From: Bog-793 sp963785415
GTDB taxonomy: Bacteria; Actinomycetota; Acidimicrobiia; Acidimicrobiales; Bog-793
Reading direction: 5' to 3'
DNA: 64,000 nt
NCBI GenBank assembly: GCA_963785415.1
Contig: CAWAVB010000001.1
Coordinates: forward strand, 372,001 to 436,000
Part shown: positions 16,274 through 25,584 of the stretch, piece after piece
Numbering within the stretch: position 1 is the stretch's first letter
Layout: the number at the start of each line of letters is the position of its first letter
Translations under genes and position numbers: made by a program
Notes under the pieces: generated by a model
What the model was told of the DNA's origin: nothing
Databases searched by the model: none
The model's input: only the letters and a program-made list of their open reading frames with translations

Positions 16274-17467
16274 ATGCACAGAAGGTTCGGACGCCGGTGG
16301 CTTCGCCCAGCCACCCTTGGAGCTGTAGTCACCATGCTCGCCGCCTTCGCGGCGGTGACTGGGTCGGCTGCTAGCACCGCGGGCGCGTCATCGTCAGACG
16401 CCTGCTGGGCCAAGGCCGTCAACCTCGCGTCTTGTGGCGGCATGAGCAATCTCATCGCCGCGGCCAAGGCCGAGGGCACCCTCAATCTCACCGCTGATCC
16501 CGACACGTGGGCCAACTACGGCAACATCATCAAGGACTTCGCAGCCAAGTACGGACTGAAGATCAACGACTTCAACCCGGATGGCACGAGTGCCGAAGAG
16601 CTGAGCGAGATCAACCTCGACCGTGGCAAGCCGAATGAGCCCGACGTCATCGATGTCGGACCCGCCTTCGCCGAGGAAGGCGTGCACGGCGTACCAGGGT
16701 CTTTCAAGGGACCGGTCCTCGCCCCGTATAAGACCGCGGAGTGGAGTGAGATTCCGGCGGCCTGGAAGAGCCCGGCCGGCTACTGGGCCTATGACTACAG
16801 CGGCGTGATGTCGATCGGCTACAACGCCAGCGTCATCAAGACGGCGCCGACCGGCTTCGCCAGCCTCCTCCTTCCGGAGTTCAAGGACGCGGTAGGCCTC
16901 AGCAACAGCCCAACGTCTTCGGCTGCCGGATTCTCCGCGGTCTACGCGGCCGCGCTCGACAACGGAGGCTCGCTCAACAACATCCTTCCGGGCATCAGCT
17001 ACTTCAAACACCTCAACTCGGTTGGTAACTACAACCCGACCGAGGCTGGCGGAGCAGGTGACGCGCCCATGGCCGACAAGACCGTTCTCGCCACCCTGGA
17101 CTGGACGTTCAACCAGCTCTCGTGGCAGAAGGAACTCAAGGCGCAGGGCATCAACTGGAAGATCGTCATCCCCAAGGGTCAGCCGTACGCCTCGTACTAC
17201 GCCATGGCGATCAGCGCCTTCGCGCCGCACCCGGCTGCTGCCCGGCTCTGGCTCGAGTACATGTACTCCCCCACCGGCCAGAACCTGTGGATGGAAGGCG
17301 GAGCGGTGCCCGCGACGATCACGGCAATGGAAGCGAACCACACGGTGAGCAGCGCGGCACTCGCCGCGGTGCCGGCTCTCTCCGAAGCGCCCACGATCGC
17401 CAGCCAGTCCCAATCCGACAAGGCAAAAAACCTGGTCGTGGCCGATTGGGCATCCGCCGTCGGCTAG
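16274..17467 (+). CDS. ABC importer solute-binding protein, family 1 (PotD/SBP_bac_6 type)
   Basis: 397 residues with a Sec signal peptide (RRFGRRWLRP, hydrophobic core, cleavage near GSAAS-TAGA). There is no lipobox, so it would be secreted or wall-associated. The mature protein begins LIAAAKAEGTLNLTADPDTW and later has DVIDVGPAFAEEGV and GYWAYDYSGVMSIGYN, typical of iron/polyamine/phosphonate-type periplasmic receptors. The ligand is not deducible. AGGAGG precedes ATG 16274. It leads an operon with two permeases, an ATPase, glpD and a phosphoesterase, which makes a phosphorylated glycerol or phosphonate compound the best guess. Confidence 0.88.
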   Translation: MHRRFGRRWLRPATLGAVVTMLAAFAAVTGSAASTAGASSSDACWAKAVNLASCGGMSNLIAAAKAEGTLNLTADPDTWANYGNIIKDFAAKYGLKINDFNPDGTSAEELSEINLDRGKPNEPDVIDVGPAFAEEGVHGVPGSFKGPVLAPYKTAEWSEIPAAWKSPAGYWAYDYSGVMSIGYNASVIKTAPTGFASLLLPEFKDAVGLSNSPTSSAAGFSAVYAAALDNGGSLNNILPGISYFKHLNSVGNYNPTEAGGAGDAPMADKTVLATLDWTFNQLSWQKELKAQGINWKIVIPKGQPYASYYAMAISAFAPHPAAARLWLEYMYSPTGQNLWMEGGAVPATITAMEANHTVSSAALAAVPALSEAPTIASQSQSDKAKNLVVADWASAVG

Positions 17468-17511
17468 CGATCACCGACTCCTAGACAAGTGAGCGCTGCA
17501 CCGGAGCCCGC

Positions 17512-18387
17512 GTGAAGAGCGCGGGCTCCGGCGCGCGCCGATTCCGGTTCCTGGCGGCGATCGGGGTCGTTCCCTTCCTCGCTTACGTCGCCTTCTTCCT
17601 CATCATCCCGGCCGGATCGGTCATGGTCCAGGCCTTCCGGGATAACAACGGCCGGCTCTCCCTGTCGAACCTGGCGACGGTTCTTTCTTCCCAGCAGCCG
17701 TGGCTTCACTCCTACGCGGTGAGCCTGGAACTCTCGGCGGTCTCCGCGCTCATCGCTGCGGTCCTCGGGCTAGTGGGGACGGTGGCCCTCGTCAGCTCCT
17801 CGAACCTGCTCGCGCGTCGTCTCGTCACCACCGCCTGCGGAGTCCTTGCCAACACGGGTGGCGTACCGCTGGCGTTCGCCTTCATCGCCACGATCGGCAA
17901 CGCGGGAGTCGCTACCCACGTACTCGCCGAAATCGGCTTCAATCCCTACGACCACGGCTTCAGCCTGTTCAGCTTCACCGGCCTCGTGATTGTCTACCTG
18001 TACTTCCTCCTACCCCTCGTGGTGCTGCTCATGCTTCCCCCGGTCGAGGCGCTGCGCCGGGAATGGCGGGAAGCGGCGGCGACGCTCGGGGCGAGCCCGC
18101 GGAGCTACTGGCAGAAGGTGGGTCTGCCGGTCCTCACACCGCCGCTCATTGCGACTCTCATGGTGCTGTTCATGGACGCCTTCGCCGCTTACGCCACCGC
18201 CCAAGCACTGACGACCGGCTCCGTCCCCCTCGTTCCGATCGAGATCGGAGCCCTGCTCGCTGGCAACGTCGTCTCGAACCAGGCCAACCTCGGTGACGCG
18301 CTCGGCTTCGGCATGATCGTGATCGTCGTCGCCGCCGGAGTCCTCTACGTCCTCGTGCAGCGCAGGACCGCCCGGTGGTTGCGGTGA
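17512..18387 (+). CDS. ABC importer permease, PotB-like
   Basis: 291 residues, GTG start with GGAG seven bases upstream. Six hydrophobic segments and the binding-protein-dependent transport EAA loop, seen as EWREAAATLGASPRSYWQKV near 183-202, dock it to the ATPase. Composition matches the first permease of spermidine/putrescine or 2-aminoethylphosphonate importers. Its stop overlaps the GTG of the next permease, so the pair should be made in equal amounts. Confidence 0.9.
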   Translation: MKSAGSGARRFRFLAAIGVVPFLAYVAFFLIIPAGSVMVQAFRDNNGRLSLSNLATVLSSQQPWLHSYAVSLELSAVSALIAAVLGLVGTVALVSSSNLLARRLVTTACGVLANTGGVPLAFAFIATIGNAGVATHVLAEIGFNPYDHGFSLFSFTGLVIVYLYFLLPLVVLLMLPPVEALRREWREAAATLGASPRSYWQKVGLPVLTPPLIATLMVLFMDAFAAYATAQALTTGSVPLVPIEIGALLAGNVVSNQANLGDALGFGMIVIVVAAGVLYVLVQRRTARWLR

Positions 18388-19229
18388 GCCGCGGGCGCAC
18401 CTTCCGCTGGGTCGTGTTCGGGCTGCTCGGTTTCTACGTCCTCGCCCCCATGGCCGCCTCGATCCAGTTCAGCCTCGAGGCCGGTTACCAGGGTCGCCTC
18501 TCGTTCACCGCTTACACCCAGGCGATCGCGGAACCCGGTCTCGCGGCGAGCCTCATCACGTCGGTGAAGGTCGCTGCCGGGGCGATGGTCATCACCCTCG
18601 TGCTCCTCGTCCCCACCGTCATCCTCGTCAACCTTCGTCTGCCCCGTTGGCGGGCCGTTCTCGACGCGGTCAGTCTGCTGCCGCTCGGCGTTCCCGCGGT
18701 GGTGGTCGTCCTCGGCGTTCTCGGCGTGTACCGCAACCTCCCCGACATCATCACCGGAACCCCGGTGATCCTCGCCCTCGTCTACGTCATCCTCGCCATG
18801 CCGTATTCATACCGGGCGATCGACTCGGGAGTCCGGTCTCTCGACCTGCACACCCTCGTCGACGCCAGCCGGTCGATGGGCGCCGGATGGGGCAAACTCT
18901 TCTCCCGGGTGCTCCTGCCCAACATGCGTTCGGGGATCCTCGCCGCGGCCTTCCTCACGGTCGCGCTGTCCCTCGGCGAGTACGCCATCGCCAGCATCAT
19001 GGGCTTCATGACGTTTCCCGTCTGGCTCGTCTCCGTCGAGGGCAACAACCCCTATGTCGCGGTGGCGCTCTCGATCGCCGCCCTCCTCGTCACCTGGATT
19101 CTCCTCGTTGCCCTCGCCCTCGTTGGCTCGGGGAGACGGCGGACGACCGGTTTTGGCATCGGCCTCGTCGACGCCCTCGACGAAGCTGAGACCTCGGCGT
19201 CCGCCCCGGGTGCGGAGCCGGTGGCATGA
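18384..19229 (+). CDS. ABC importer permease, PotC-like
   Basis: 281 residues, GTG at 18384 overlapping the previous stop (GTGA); GTG 18375 is an alternative. There are six membrane spans, with the EAA loop appearing as TLVDASRSMGAGWGKLFSRV followed by LLPNMRSG. It forms the heterodimeric channel with the PotB-like partner. The C-terminal 30 residues are acidic and Ala-rich. Confidence 0.9.
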   Translation: MSRGRTFRWVVFGLLGFYVLAPMAASIQFSLEAGYQGRLSFTAYTQAIAEPGLAASLITSVKVAAGAMVITLVLLVPTVILVNLRLPRWRAVLDAVSLLPLGVPAVVVVLGVLGVYRNLPDIITGTPVILALVYVILAMPYSYRAIDSGVRSLDLHTLVDASRSMGAGWGKLFSRVLLPNMRSGILAAAFLTVALSLGEYAIASIMGFMTFPVWLVSVEGNNPYVAVALSIAALLVTWILLVALALVGSGRRRTTGFGIGLVDALDEAETSASAPGAEPVA

Positions 19230-19248
19230 CGATGCTCCGGAAAGCGCT

Positions 19249-20364
19249 ATGACGATCACCGTGCCACCGAGAGCCGAATCACTCGCCCGGGAGCGCACCC
19301 GCGGTGGCGTCGTGCTCGAACTCGTCAACTGCCGCCGCACCTACGGCAAGGTCCACGCGCTGGACGCCTTCTCCATTACCGTCGCCCCCGGCGAGCTCGT
19401 CGCCCTCCTCGGCCCTTCCGGTTGTGGCAAGACAACGGCCCTGCGGGCCGTCGCCGGGCTCGAACAGCTCGACGACGGCCGTGTCCTCGTCGGCGGCGAG
19501 GACATCACCCACGTATCACCGCACCGGCGAAACGTCGGGATGGTCTTCCAGGCCTACAGCCTCTTCCCGAACATGAATGCCCTCGCCAACGTCGCCTTCG
19601 GGCTCGAGGTCCGCCGCGTTCCCGCCGCCGAGCGCCACAAGCGCGCCGGTGAGCTGCTCGAACTCGTCGGGCTGGCGCCGCTCGCCGAGCGCTACCCGCA
19701 CGAGCTCTCCGGCGGCCAGCAACAACGGGTCGCGCTCGCCCGGGCGCTGTGCGTCGAGCCCCGCCTGCTGCTGCTCGACGAGCCACTCTCGGCACTCGAC
19801 GCGAAGGTCCGCTCCCAGCTGCGCGACGAGATTCGCCGCATCCAGCTCGAGGTCGGGATCACGACGCTCTTCGTGACCCACGACCAGGAAGAGGCCCTGT
19901 CCATCGCGGACCGCGTCGGCGTCATGCGAGCCGGTAGGCTCGAGCAACTCGGCCCGCCGGCGGAGGTCTATTCCACGCCGACGTCGAACTTCGTCGCCGA
20001 GTTCGTCGGCTCCGTGAGTCGACTGCCGGGCGAGATGAAGGCGCCGGACACCGTCGCCGTCCTCGGCGCGCGACTCGCCATCCCCGCGAGCGCCGGCGCA
20101 GGGCTGCGCGCCGGGCAGAAGGTCGACGTCCTCGTCCGGCCCGAGAGCATCCGGATGCGCCCCACACCCGACGGACCGGCGGTCGTCGCCCGCGCCTCGT
20201 TCCTCGGGGCCGTCGTCCGGGTCGTCGCCGCCCTGCCCGACGGCATCGAGGTGACGTCCACGCTCCCGGCGAGCGAGGGCTACACGTTTCCCGCTGGCGC
20301 CCGTGTCGACATCGACCTGCTCGGCGACGTCTTGTTCGTGGTCGCCCGTCCGCCCGCGACATGA
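19249..20364 (+). CDS. ABC importer ATP-binding protein, PotA/CysA-like
   Basis: 371 residues. Walker A LLGPSGCGKTT, Q-loop VFQAYSLFPNM, signature ELSGGQQQRVALARAL, Walker B LLLLDEPLSALDAKVRS and H-loop FVTHDQEEA lie within the first 240. A C-terminal TOBE-like regulatory domain (VDVLVRPESIRM, SFLGAVVRVVA) follows, as in PotA, CysA and UgpC. ATG 19249 begins the conserved part; no strong ribosome site is seen. Its stop overlaps the glpD ATG, coupling transport to glycerol-3-phosphate oxidation. Confidence 0.92.
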   Translation: MTITVPPRAESLARERTRGGVVLELVNCRRTYGKVHALDAFSITVAPGELVALLGPSGCGKTTALRAVAGLEQLDDGRVLVGGEDITHVSPHRRNVGMVFQAYSLFPNMNALANVAFGLEVRRVPAAERHKRAGELLELVGLAPLAERYPHELSGGQQQRVALARALCVEPRLLLLDEPLSALDAKVRSQLRDEIRRIQLEVGITTLFVTHDQEEALSIADRVGVMRAGRLEQLGPPAEVYSTPTSNFVAEFVGSVSRLPGEMKAPDTVAVLGARLAIPASAGAGLRAGQKVDVLVRPESIRMRPTPDGPAVVARASFLGAVVRVVAALPDGIEVTSTLPASEGYTFPAGARVDIDLLGDVLFVVARPPAT

Positions 20365-22054
20365 CCCGCGCCGCCACGGCGACCGCCGCCGCCCTCTCGC
20401 CCGCCCAACGCCGCCGCGACCTCGAAGCGATGAGCACCGACGTGCTCGACGTCGTCGTCGTCGGCGGCGGGATCACGGGGGCGGGGACCGCCCTCGATGC
20501 CGCCACGCGGGGACTGACGGTTGGGATCGTCGAGGCGAGGGACTGGGCCTCGGGGACGTCGAGCCGCTCGAGCAAGCTCATCCACGGCGGCCTGCGTTAC
20601 CTCGAGCAGCTCCACTTCGGACTCGTGCGGGAGTCGCTCCGCGAGCGGAGGTTGCTCTTGGAAGAACTGGCCCCCCACCTCGTGCGCCCCGTTTCGTTCC
20701 TCTTCCCGTTGCGTCACCGCTACTGGGAGCGCCTCTACGTCGGGTCCGGGCTCACCATCTACGACCTGCTGGCCGGCGTCGAGTCCGGCGGCGCGCCGGC
20801 ACGATCGCCCCCCACGAGTATCTCGACCGGTCGCGGACGCTCGAACTCGCGCCCGGGCTCCGCCCCGAGGGGCTCCGCGGCGCCCTCCGGTACCACGACG
20901 CTTGCGTCGACGACGCCCGGTTCACGCTCGAGGTCGTCCGCACCGCGGCCGCCGCGGGCGCCAGGGTTGCCAACCGGGCGAAGGTCGTCGGATTCATGCG
21001 CCGCGGCGACCACGTCGACGGCGTCGTCGTGCGTGACGAGCAGGCCGGTGTCGACCTGCAGGTCCGGGCGCGCCACGTCATCTGCGCCGGAGGCGTGTGG
21101 ACCGACCCCTTGCAGTCCCGGGCAGGCGTCTCCGGCGGTCTCGGGGTGCGCATGTCCAAAGGCGTCCACCTCGTTTTGCCCAAGGAACGCCTGGCGCTCG
21201 GAACCGGGGTCATCACGCGCACCGACAAGAGCGTCCTCCTCGTCATCCCGTGGGGAGACCGCTGGATCGTCGGGACAACGGACACCGAATGGAACGGCAG
21301 CCGCGACGACCCCGCGGCGGACGCGGACGACGTCGATTACCTGCTCTCCCTGCTAAACGGCGAGCTATCCACGCGGGTCACCCCCGACGACGTCGTCGCC
21401 ACCTACGCCGGATTGCGGCCCCTCCTCCAGGGCCGCGCCTCCTCGACGGCGGAGCTGAGCCGCAGTCACGCGGTCACGCAGCCGCTTCCCGGCCTCGTCG
21501 TCGTCGCCGGTGGCAAGTACACGACCTACCGGGTGATGGCGGCCGATGCCGTCGACCTCGCCCTGTCCGGTGAGCCCGGCGCGCCGACGAGCCGCAGCGA
21601 GCACGTCCGCCTCGCGGGCGCGGTCGACTTTGCCGCCACGGCGGGGTACCTCCGGGCGCTCGCCGGGCGCCTCGGCCTCGACGCCGACACGTCGGCTCGC
21701 CTCCAGCACCGCTACGGCGGGCTCCTCGGCGAGCTGCTCGACCTCGTGGTGGCCGATCCCTCCCTCGGCTCGGCCATCCCCGGCGCTCCTTCGCATCTCC
21801 TCGCCGAGGCCCGCTACGCCGTCTCCCACGAGGGCGCGCTCCACCTCGCCGACGTCCTCGAACGCAGGATCCGCGTCGCGATCGAGTACCGCGACCACGG
21901 AGCCGCAAGCGCCGAGGCCGTGGCGCGGATCATCGCCCCGCTCCTCGGCTGGACGCCCGCCGAGCGCGAGGCGGAGGTCGCCGCCTACCGGGCGCGCCTC
22001 GGCGGTGCGACGACGGACGCTGTCGTTGTGGAGGAAGACCATTCCCGACGCTGA
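20361..22054 (+). pseudogene. glpD: Glycerol-3-phosphate dehydrogenase, one frameshift
   Basis: FAD-dependent, membrane-associated oxidation of glycerol-3-P to DHAP. The N-terminal half reads from ATG 20361: FAD motif VVVVGGGITGAGTALDAA, then SSRSSKLIHGGLRYLEQ and the YDLLAGVES segment. The remaining two thirds continue in the -1 frame from about 20800 (HEYLDRSRTLELAPGLRP, later GDRWIVGTTDTEWNG and VAGGKYTTYRVMAADA) to the stop at 22054. A run of six C at 20808-20813 lies at the junction; one additional C would restore a full protein of about 565 residues. The coding potential on both sides is perfect, so sequencing error is as likely as a real mutation. Confidence 0.85.
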
Positions 22055-22076
22055 CGACGACGAGTCGCCGGCAGCA

Positions 22077-23725
22077 ATGGCGGCGATACCGCCGCGGCAG
22101 GACGCGGCGACCACCGTCGACCGCACGGTGACCGCAGGGGCCGTGCTCCGGCGCGGGCGGCGCGGCGCCTACCGGCGTCTCGCCCACGGCCCCGGCGAGC
22201 CCCGCCTGGTGCGCCACGTCAACGGGGAGCCGAGTGCCCTCGGCCCGGGCGCCACGAGTCTCCTCCGCCTCGTCCACCTCACGGACTTCCAGCTTGCGGA
22301 CGTCGCGTCGCCCGGACGCTTCGAGTTCTTCGAGGAGCTCGCCGGGCGGGCGGGGGCCGAAGCCTTCGTGCCCGCCCAACGGGCCCAGGAGGCGCTCGCC
22401 CTCCACGCCGGGGAGGTGATGGCCCGCACGTTGCGTCGCCTCGGTGCGAGCCGGGAGACCGGCGCCCCCCTCGGCCTCGTCGTCTGCACGGGCGACAGCA
22501 TCGACAACGCCCAGGCGAACGAGCTCGTGAACTTCACGACGCTTCTCAGCGGGGGAGTCGTCATGCCGCGCTCGGGCGGGACCGACTACGAGGGGGTGCA
22601 GGCGGCCACCTGGCCGAACCCCCTGTTCTGGCACCCCGGCCCGGGAACGGACCGGTTCAAACTCGACTGGGGGTTCCCGGAGCGCCCCGGGCTGTTGCAA
22701 GAGGCGATGACGCCGTTCCGCGCCACCGGTGTCGGCCTCCCGTGGCTTTCCTGCTTCGGCAACCACGACGGGCTCGTCCTCGGCACCGCCATCGCCACCC
22801 CCCCCTACCGCGCCGCGGTCACCGGGGCGAGCAAGGCCGTCGCCCCGCCCCCGGGGCCGGACCTCCTCGGCCGGGAGGAGGAGCTGATCTCGCATCCCGA
22901 GCGGTTCCTCGCCGGGTCATCCCGTCCGGTCACCGCCGATCCGGAACGCCGGATCGTCGGGCGGACCGAGTTCGTCGCCGCCCACCTTGCCGCGGCGGGC
23001 CTGCCGCGCGGGCACGGCTTTGGCGCGGACAACCTCGCCTCGGGGACCGCCTACGCCGTGAACGACGACTTCGCGGGCGTCCGCATCGTCGTGCTCGACA
23101 CGACGAACCTCGACGGCCAGCACCACGGCAGCATCGGACGTCGCCAGCTGCGCTGGCTCGCGGAACGCCTCACCGAGGTGCACTCCCGGTTCCGGTCACC
23201 CGACGGCCGCGTGATCACGACCGGCCACGCCGACCGGCTCGTCGTGCTCGCCTCGCACCACGGACTCGCGACCCTCGCCAACCTCCGTCAGGACCCCGCC
23301 GGAGCGGAGGACGACCACCCCCGGGCGGCGGCCCACGAGGTTCGGGCCCTCCTCCACCGCTTCGACAACGTCGTGCTCTGGCTGAACGGCCACCGGCACC
23401 TCAACGAGGTGGTGTTCTGGCCGAGCCCCTACGACCCGGCCCGGGGGGTCTGGGAGGTCTCGACGGCGGCGATGGCCGACTGGCCCTGCCAGGCCCGCGT
23501 CGTGGAGGTCGTCGTCGGCGCCGACGGCACGCTTTCCATGCTGTCGACCATGCTCGACCACGGCGCGCCCCCGACCCGGATTCGGCGGTCGGCCTGGAGC
23601 AGCTGGCGGCGTTGCACCGCGAGCTCGCCGCCAACGCCCCGGGCGCGGGACTCGAGGCGGGCCTCGCCGGGCGGGCCGAGGACCGCAACGTCGAGCTCAC
23701 GATGCCGATGCCCTTCGCTACCTGA
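22077..23725 (+). pseudogene. Metallophosphoesterase (PPA1498-like), one frameshift near C-terminus
   Basis: Calcineurin-like phosphoesterase of about 550 residues. Metal-binding blocks are in order: HLTDFQLAD, CTGDSIDNAQANE, CFGNHDG, the ASHHG His and NGHRHLNE. The length and the LSGGVVMPRSGGTDYEGVQ insert fit the actinobacterial TIGR03767-type family. After DHGAPP near 23572 the frame breaks; the natural ending (DSAVGLEQLAALHRELAANA to MPMPFAT) is in the -1 frame. One extra C in the C5 run there repairs it. No signal peptide is seen. It follows glpD by 22 bp and may release phosphate from imported phosphoesters. Confidence 0.8.
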
Positions 23726-23750
23726 GACCGCGCTGCGCCGTCCGCGATCC

Positions 23751-25151
23751 TCACCGCACGTAACCGTCAGGCCCGACGAAGGCCTCGACCCCCGTGGCAC
23801 CGCCGACGACGAGCAGCCCCTCGCCGGCACTCGGTGCGGCGAAGTGCTCGGTCGGGATCGCCGTCTCGGTCACGATCGGCGAGCCCGTCCGGGGGTTCAC
23901 GCCGACGAGCTCGCCGTTGCCCACGCTCCAGACGTAACCGCCCGCCACGGTCGGCGAGCCCGAGACCCCCGCCGGGGCCTGCCAGGCGACGGAGAGCGCG
24001 TCGCCCCGGACGAGCAGCGCCGTCAGGCTCGTATCCGGGCAGGCGAGGTAGACGTAGTCGTCCGACGCGGCGTTCCCGCCGCGCGAGTTGCAAACCGCCG
24101 CCGACGCGACCTGTCCGCCGTAACCGCCGAGCCTTTTCCCTTCGAGCAGGTAGGCGGTGCCGGACTTGCCGACGATGAGGACGCGCCCACCGGACAGCAC
24201 GACGGGCGCGGTCGAACCGAGATCGAGGTCGGTCTCGTTGTCGAGCGCCCACGTGGTCGGCGCGAAGTGGTCCACGAGCTTCAGCGTCGGCGAGAGCCCG
24301 AGGACGCTGTCGCCCTCGTCGTACGTCGTCGTCGATGCCCCGTTGCCCGTCGCGGCGAGGATCTCGCCGGACGGCTCCACGCTGACGCCGGCGGGGGCCC
24401 AGATGGCGCCGCCCTTGGCCGTCGGGACCCCGTAGACGAGGGTCGGTCCCACACCGCTCTCCGGTACGGCCATCAGGTAGCCGCGGTAGGAACTGCAGTC
24501 CCCGTCGTTCCCCCCGAAGCCGACGAGGACCCGCCCGGCGTCGAGCGCCAGCCCGGTCCGCTGGAGCTGCGCGGCCGCGGTCCAACCCGGTCGGTCGAGG
24601 TCGCGCGAGAAGAGCACCCGGCCGGTCGCTGAGGCGAGGGCGACGAACTCGTGGTGGACCGCACCGCCGATCGCGACCTCCTCCGAGGCGTACAGCACGC
24701 CCGAACCCGGATCGATCACCATCGTCGAGGTGATCCCGACGGTCGGGTCGATGTCGCCGCAGGGCAGGACGCCCGCCGACACCGGCTCGCCGACCCGGCG
24801 CGACCAGACGACGCGGCCGGTACGGGCGTCGAGCGCCTCGATGACATCGGACTCGGTGCCGACGTAGACACGCCCGTCGTAGATGAGCGGCTCGCCGTAG
24901 ACCTCGCCGTCGATCGCCTGGTCGCGCCACAGGAGCCGCAGCGGCCGCAGGCTCGGACCGAGCGGTTGCTCGGCGGTGCGCTGGAAATTCCCTCCGTACG
25001 TCGTCCACTGGCCAGCGGAAACGCCAGCCGGCGTCGATCCCCCCGCGCCGGCACCGCCTACGAGCGGCCCGAGCGCGATCACCGACGCGACGATGACCGG
25101 AGACAATCGCCAGCCCCGCCGACCCGCCTTCGGGCCGGGCCGATCCCTCAT
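23751..25151 (-). CDS. Secreted PQQ-repeat beta-propeller protein
   Basis: 466 residues. An Arg-rich start (MRDRPGPKAGRRG) and a hydrophobic segment form a signal peptide or anchor. The mature part repeats the pyrrolo-quinoline-quinone propeller pattern: YDGRVYVGTESDVIEALDAR, VVWSRRVGEPV, ILAATGNG and VAGGYVWSVGNGELVGV. Such eight-bladed propellers serve as scaffolds or as quinoprotein dehydrogenases. I see no cytochrome c motif (CxxCH), and the catalytic Asp/Glu set cannot be confirmed, so an enzymatic role is open. It converges on the phosphoesterase. Confidence 0.82.
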   Translation of the reverse strand: MRDRPGPKAGRRGWRLSPVIVASVIALGPLVGGAGAGGSTPAGVSAGQWTTYGGNFQRTAEQPLGPSLRPLRLLWRDQAIDGEVYGEPLIYDGRVYVGTESDVIEALDARTGRVVWSRRVGEPVSAGVLPCGDIDPTVGITSTMVIDPGSGVLYASEEVAIGGAVHHEFVALASATGRVLFSRDLDRPGWTAAAQLQRTGLALDAGRVLVGFGGNDGDCSSYRGYLMAVPESGVGPTLVYGVPTAKGGAIWAPAGVSVEPSGEILAATGNGASTTTYDEGDSVLGLSPTLKLVDHFAPTTWALDNETDLDLGSTAPVVLSGGRVLIVGKSGTAYLLEGKRLGGYGGQVASAAVCNSRGGNAASDDYVYLACPDTSLTALLVRGDALSVAWQAPAGVSGSPTVAGGYVWSVGNGELVGVNPRTGSPIVTETAIPTEHFAAPSAGEGLLVVGGATGVEAFVGPDGYVR

Positions 25152-25224
25152 CCTGGCGACCCTACCGTCGGCGGCAACAGTGCACGCCGCTTCGCGTGAC
25201 GGCATCTTCGGACAAGATGGACCC

Positions 25225-25584
25225 GTGTTCGGGCTACGCGACCTCGCCGCCGCTGGCGCCATCGTCCTCGTGGCGGGAGTCTGGGTGACGTCGGTCCTCG
25301 TTCGAAGACGACGCTTCGCGATCTCGATCCGCGCCGCTCTTGCGGACCCCGAGGTGGCGACCCGCATCGCCGCCATCCAGATCCTCGACCGCCAGGACGC
25401 CGAGCGATTCGTTACGACGCTCCTGTGGCGCAGCCGCGTCGAGAAGGATCCGACGGTGCGCGAAGCACTGACGCTCGTCATCGGTGCCGAGGACGACGCG
25501 CTCCTCTCCGTCGGTGCCGACTTCCGGGAACGCCAGCGCGCGGCGCGCCGGCACATCCGCGCCCAGCAGCACCGGCCGACCTAA
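25225..25584 (+). CDS. Small membrane-anchored protein with HEAT-like segment
   Basis: 119 residues from GTG 25225. One N-terminal membrane helix (AAAGAIVLVAGVWVTSVLV) is followed by an Arg-rich stop-transfer and a helical-repeat-like stretch: DPEVATRIAAIQILDRQDAE and then KDPTVREALTLVIG. The same layout opens the protein encoded on the other strand at 28760, so the two share an ancestral module. The 3' ends of the two genes overlap by three bases. Function unknown. Confidence 0.6.
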   Translation: MFGLRDLAAAGAIVLVAGVWVTSVLVRRRRFAISIRAALADPEVATRIAAIQILDRQDAERFVTTLLWRSRVEKDPTVREALTLVIGAEDDALLSVGADFRERQRAARRHIRAQQHRPT

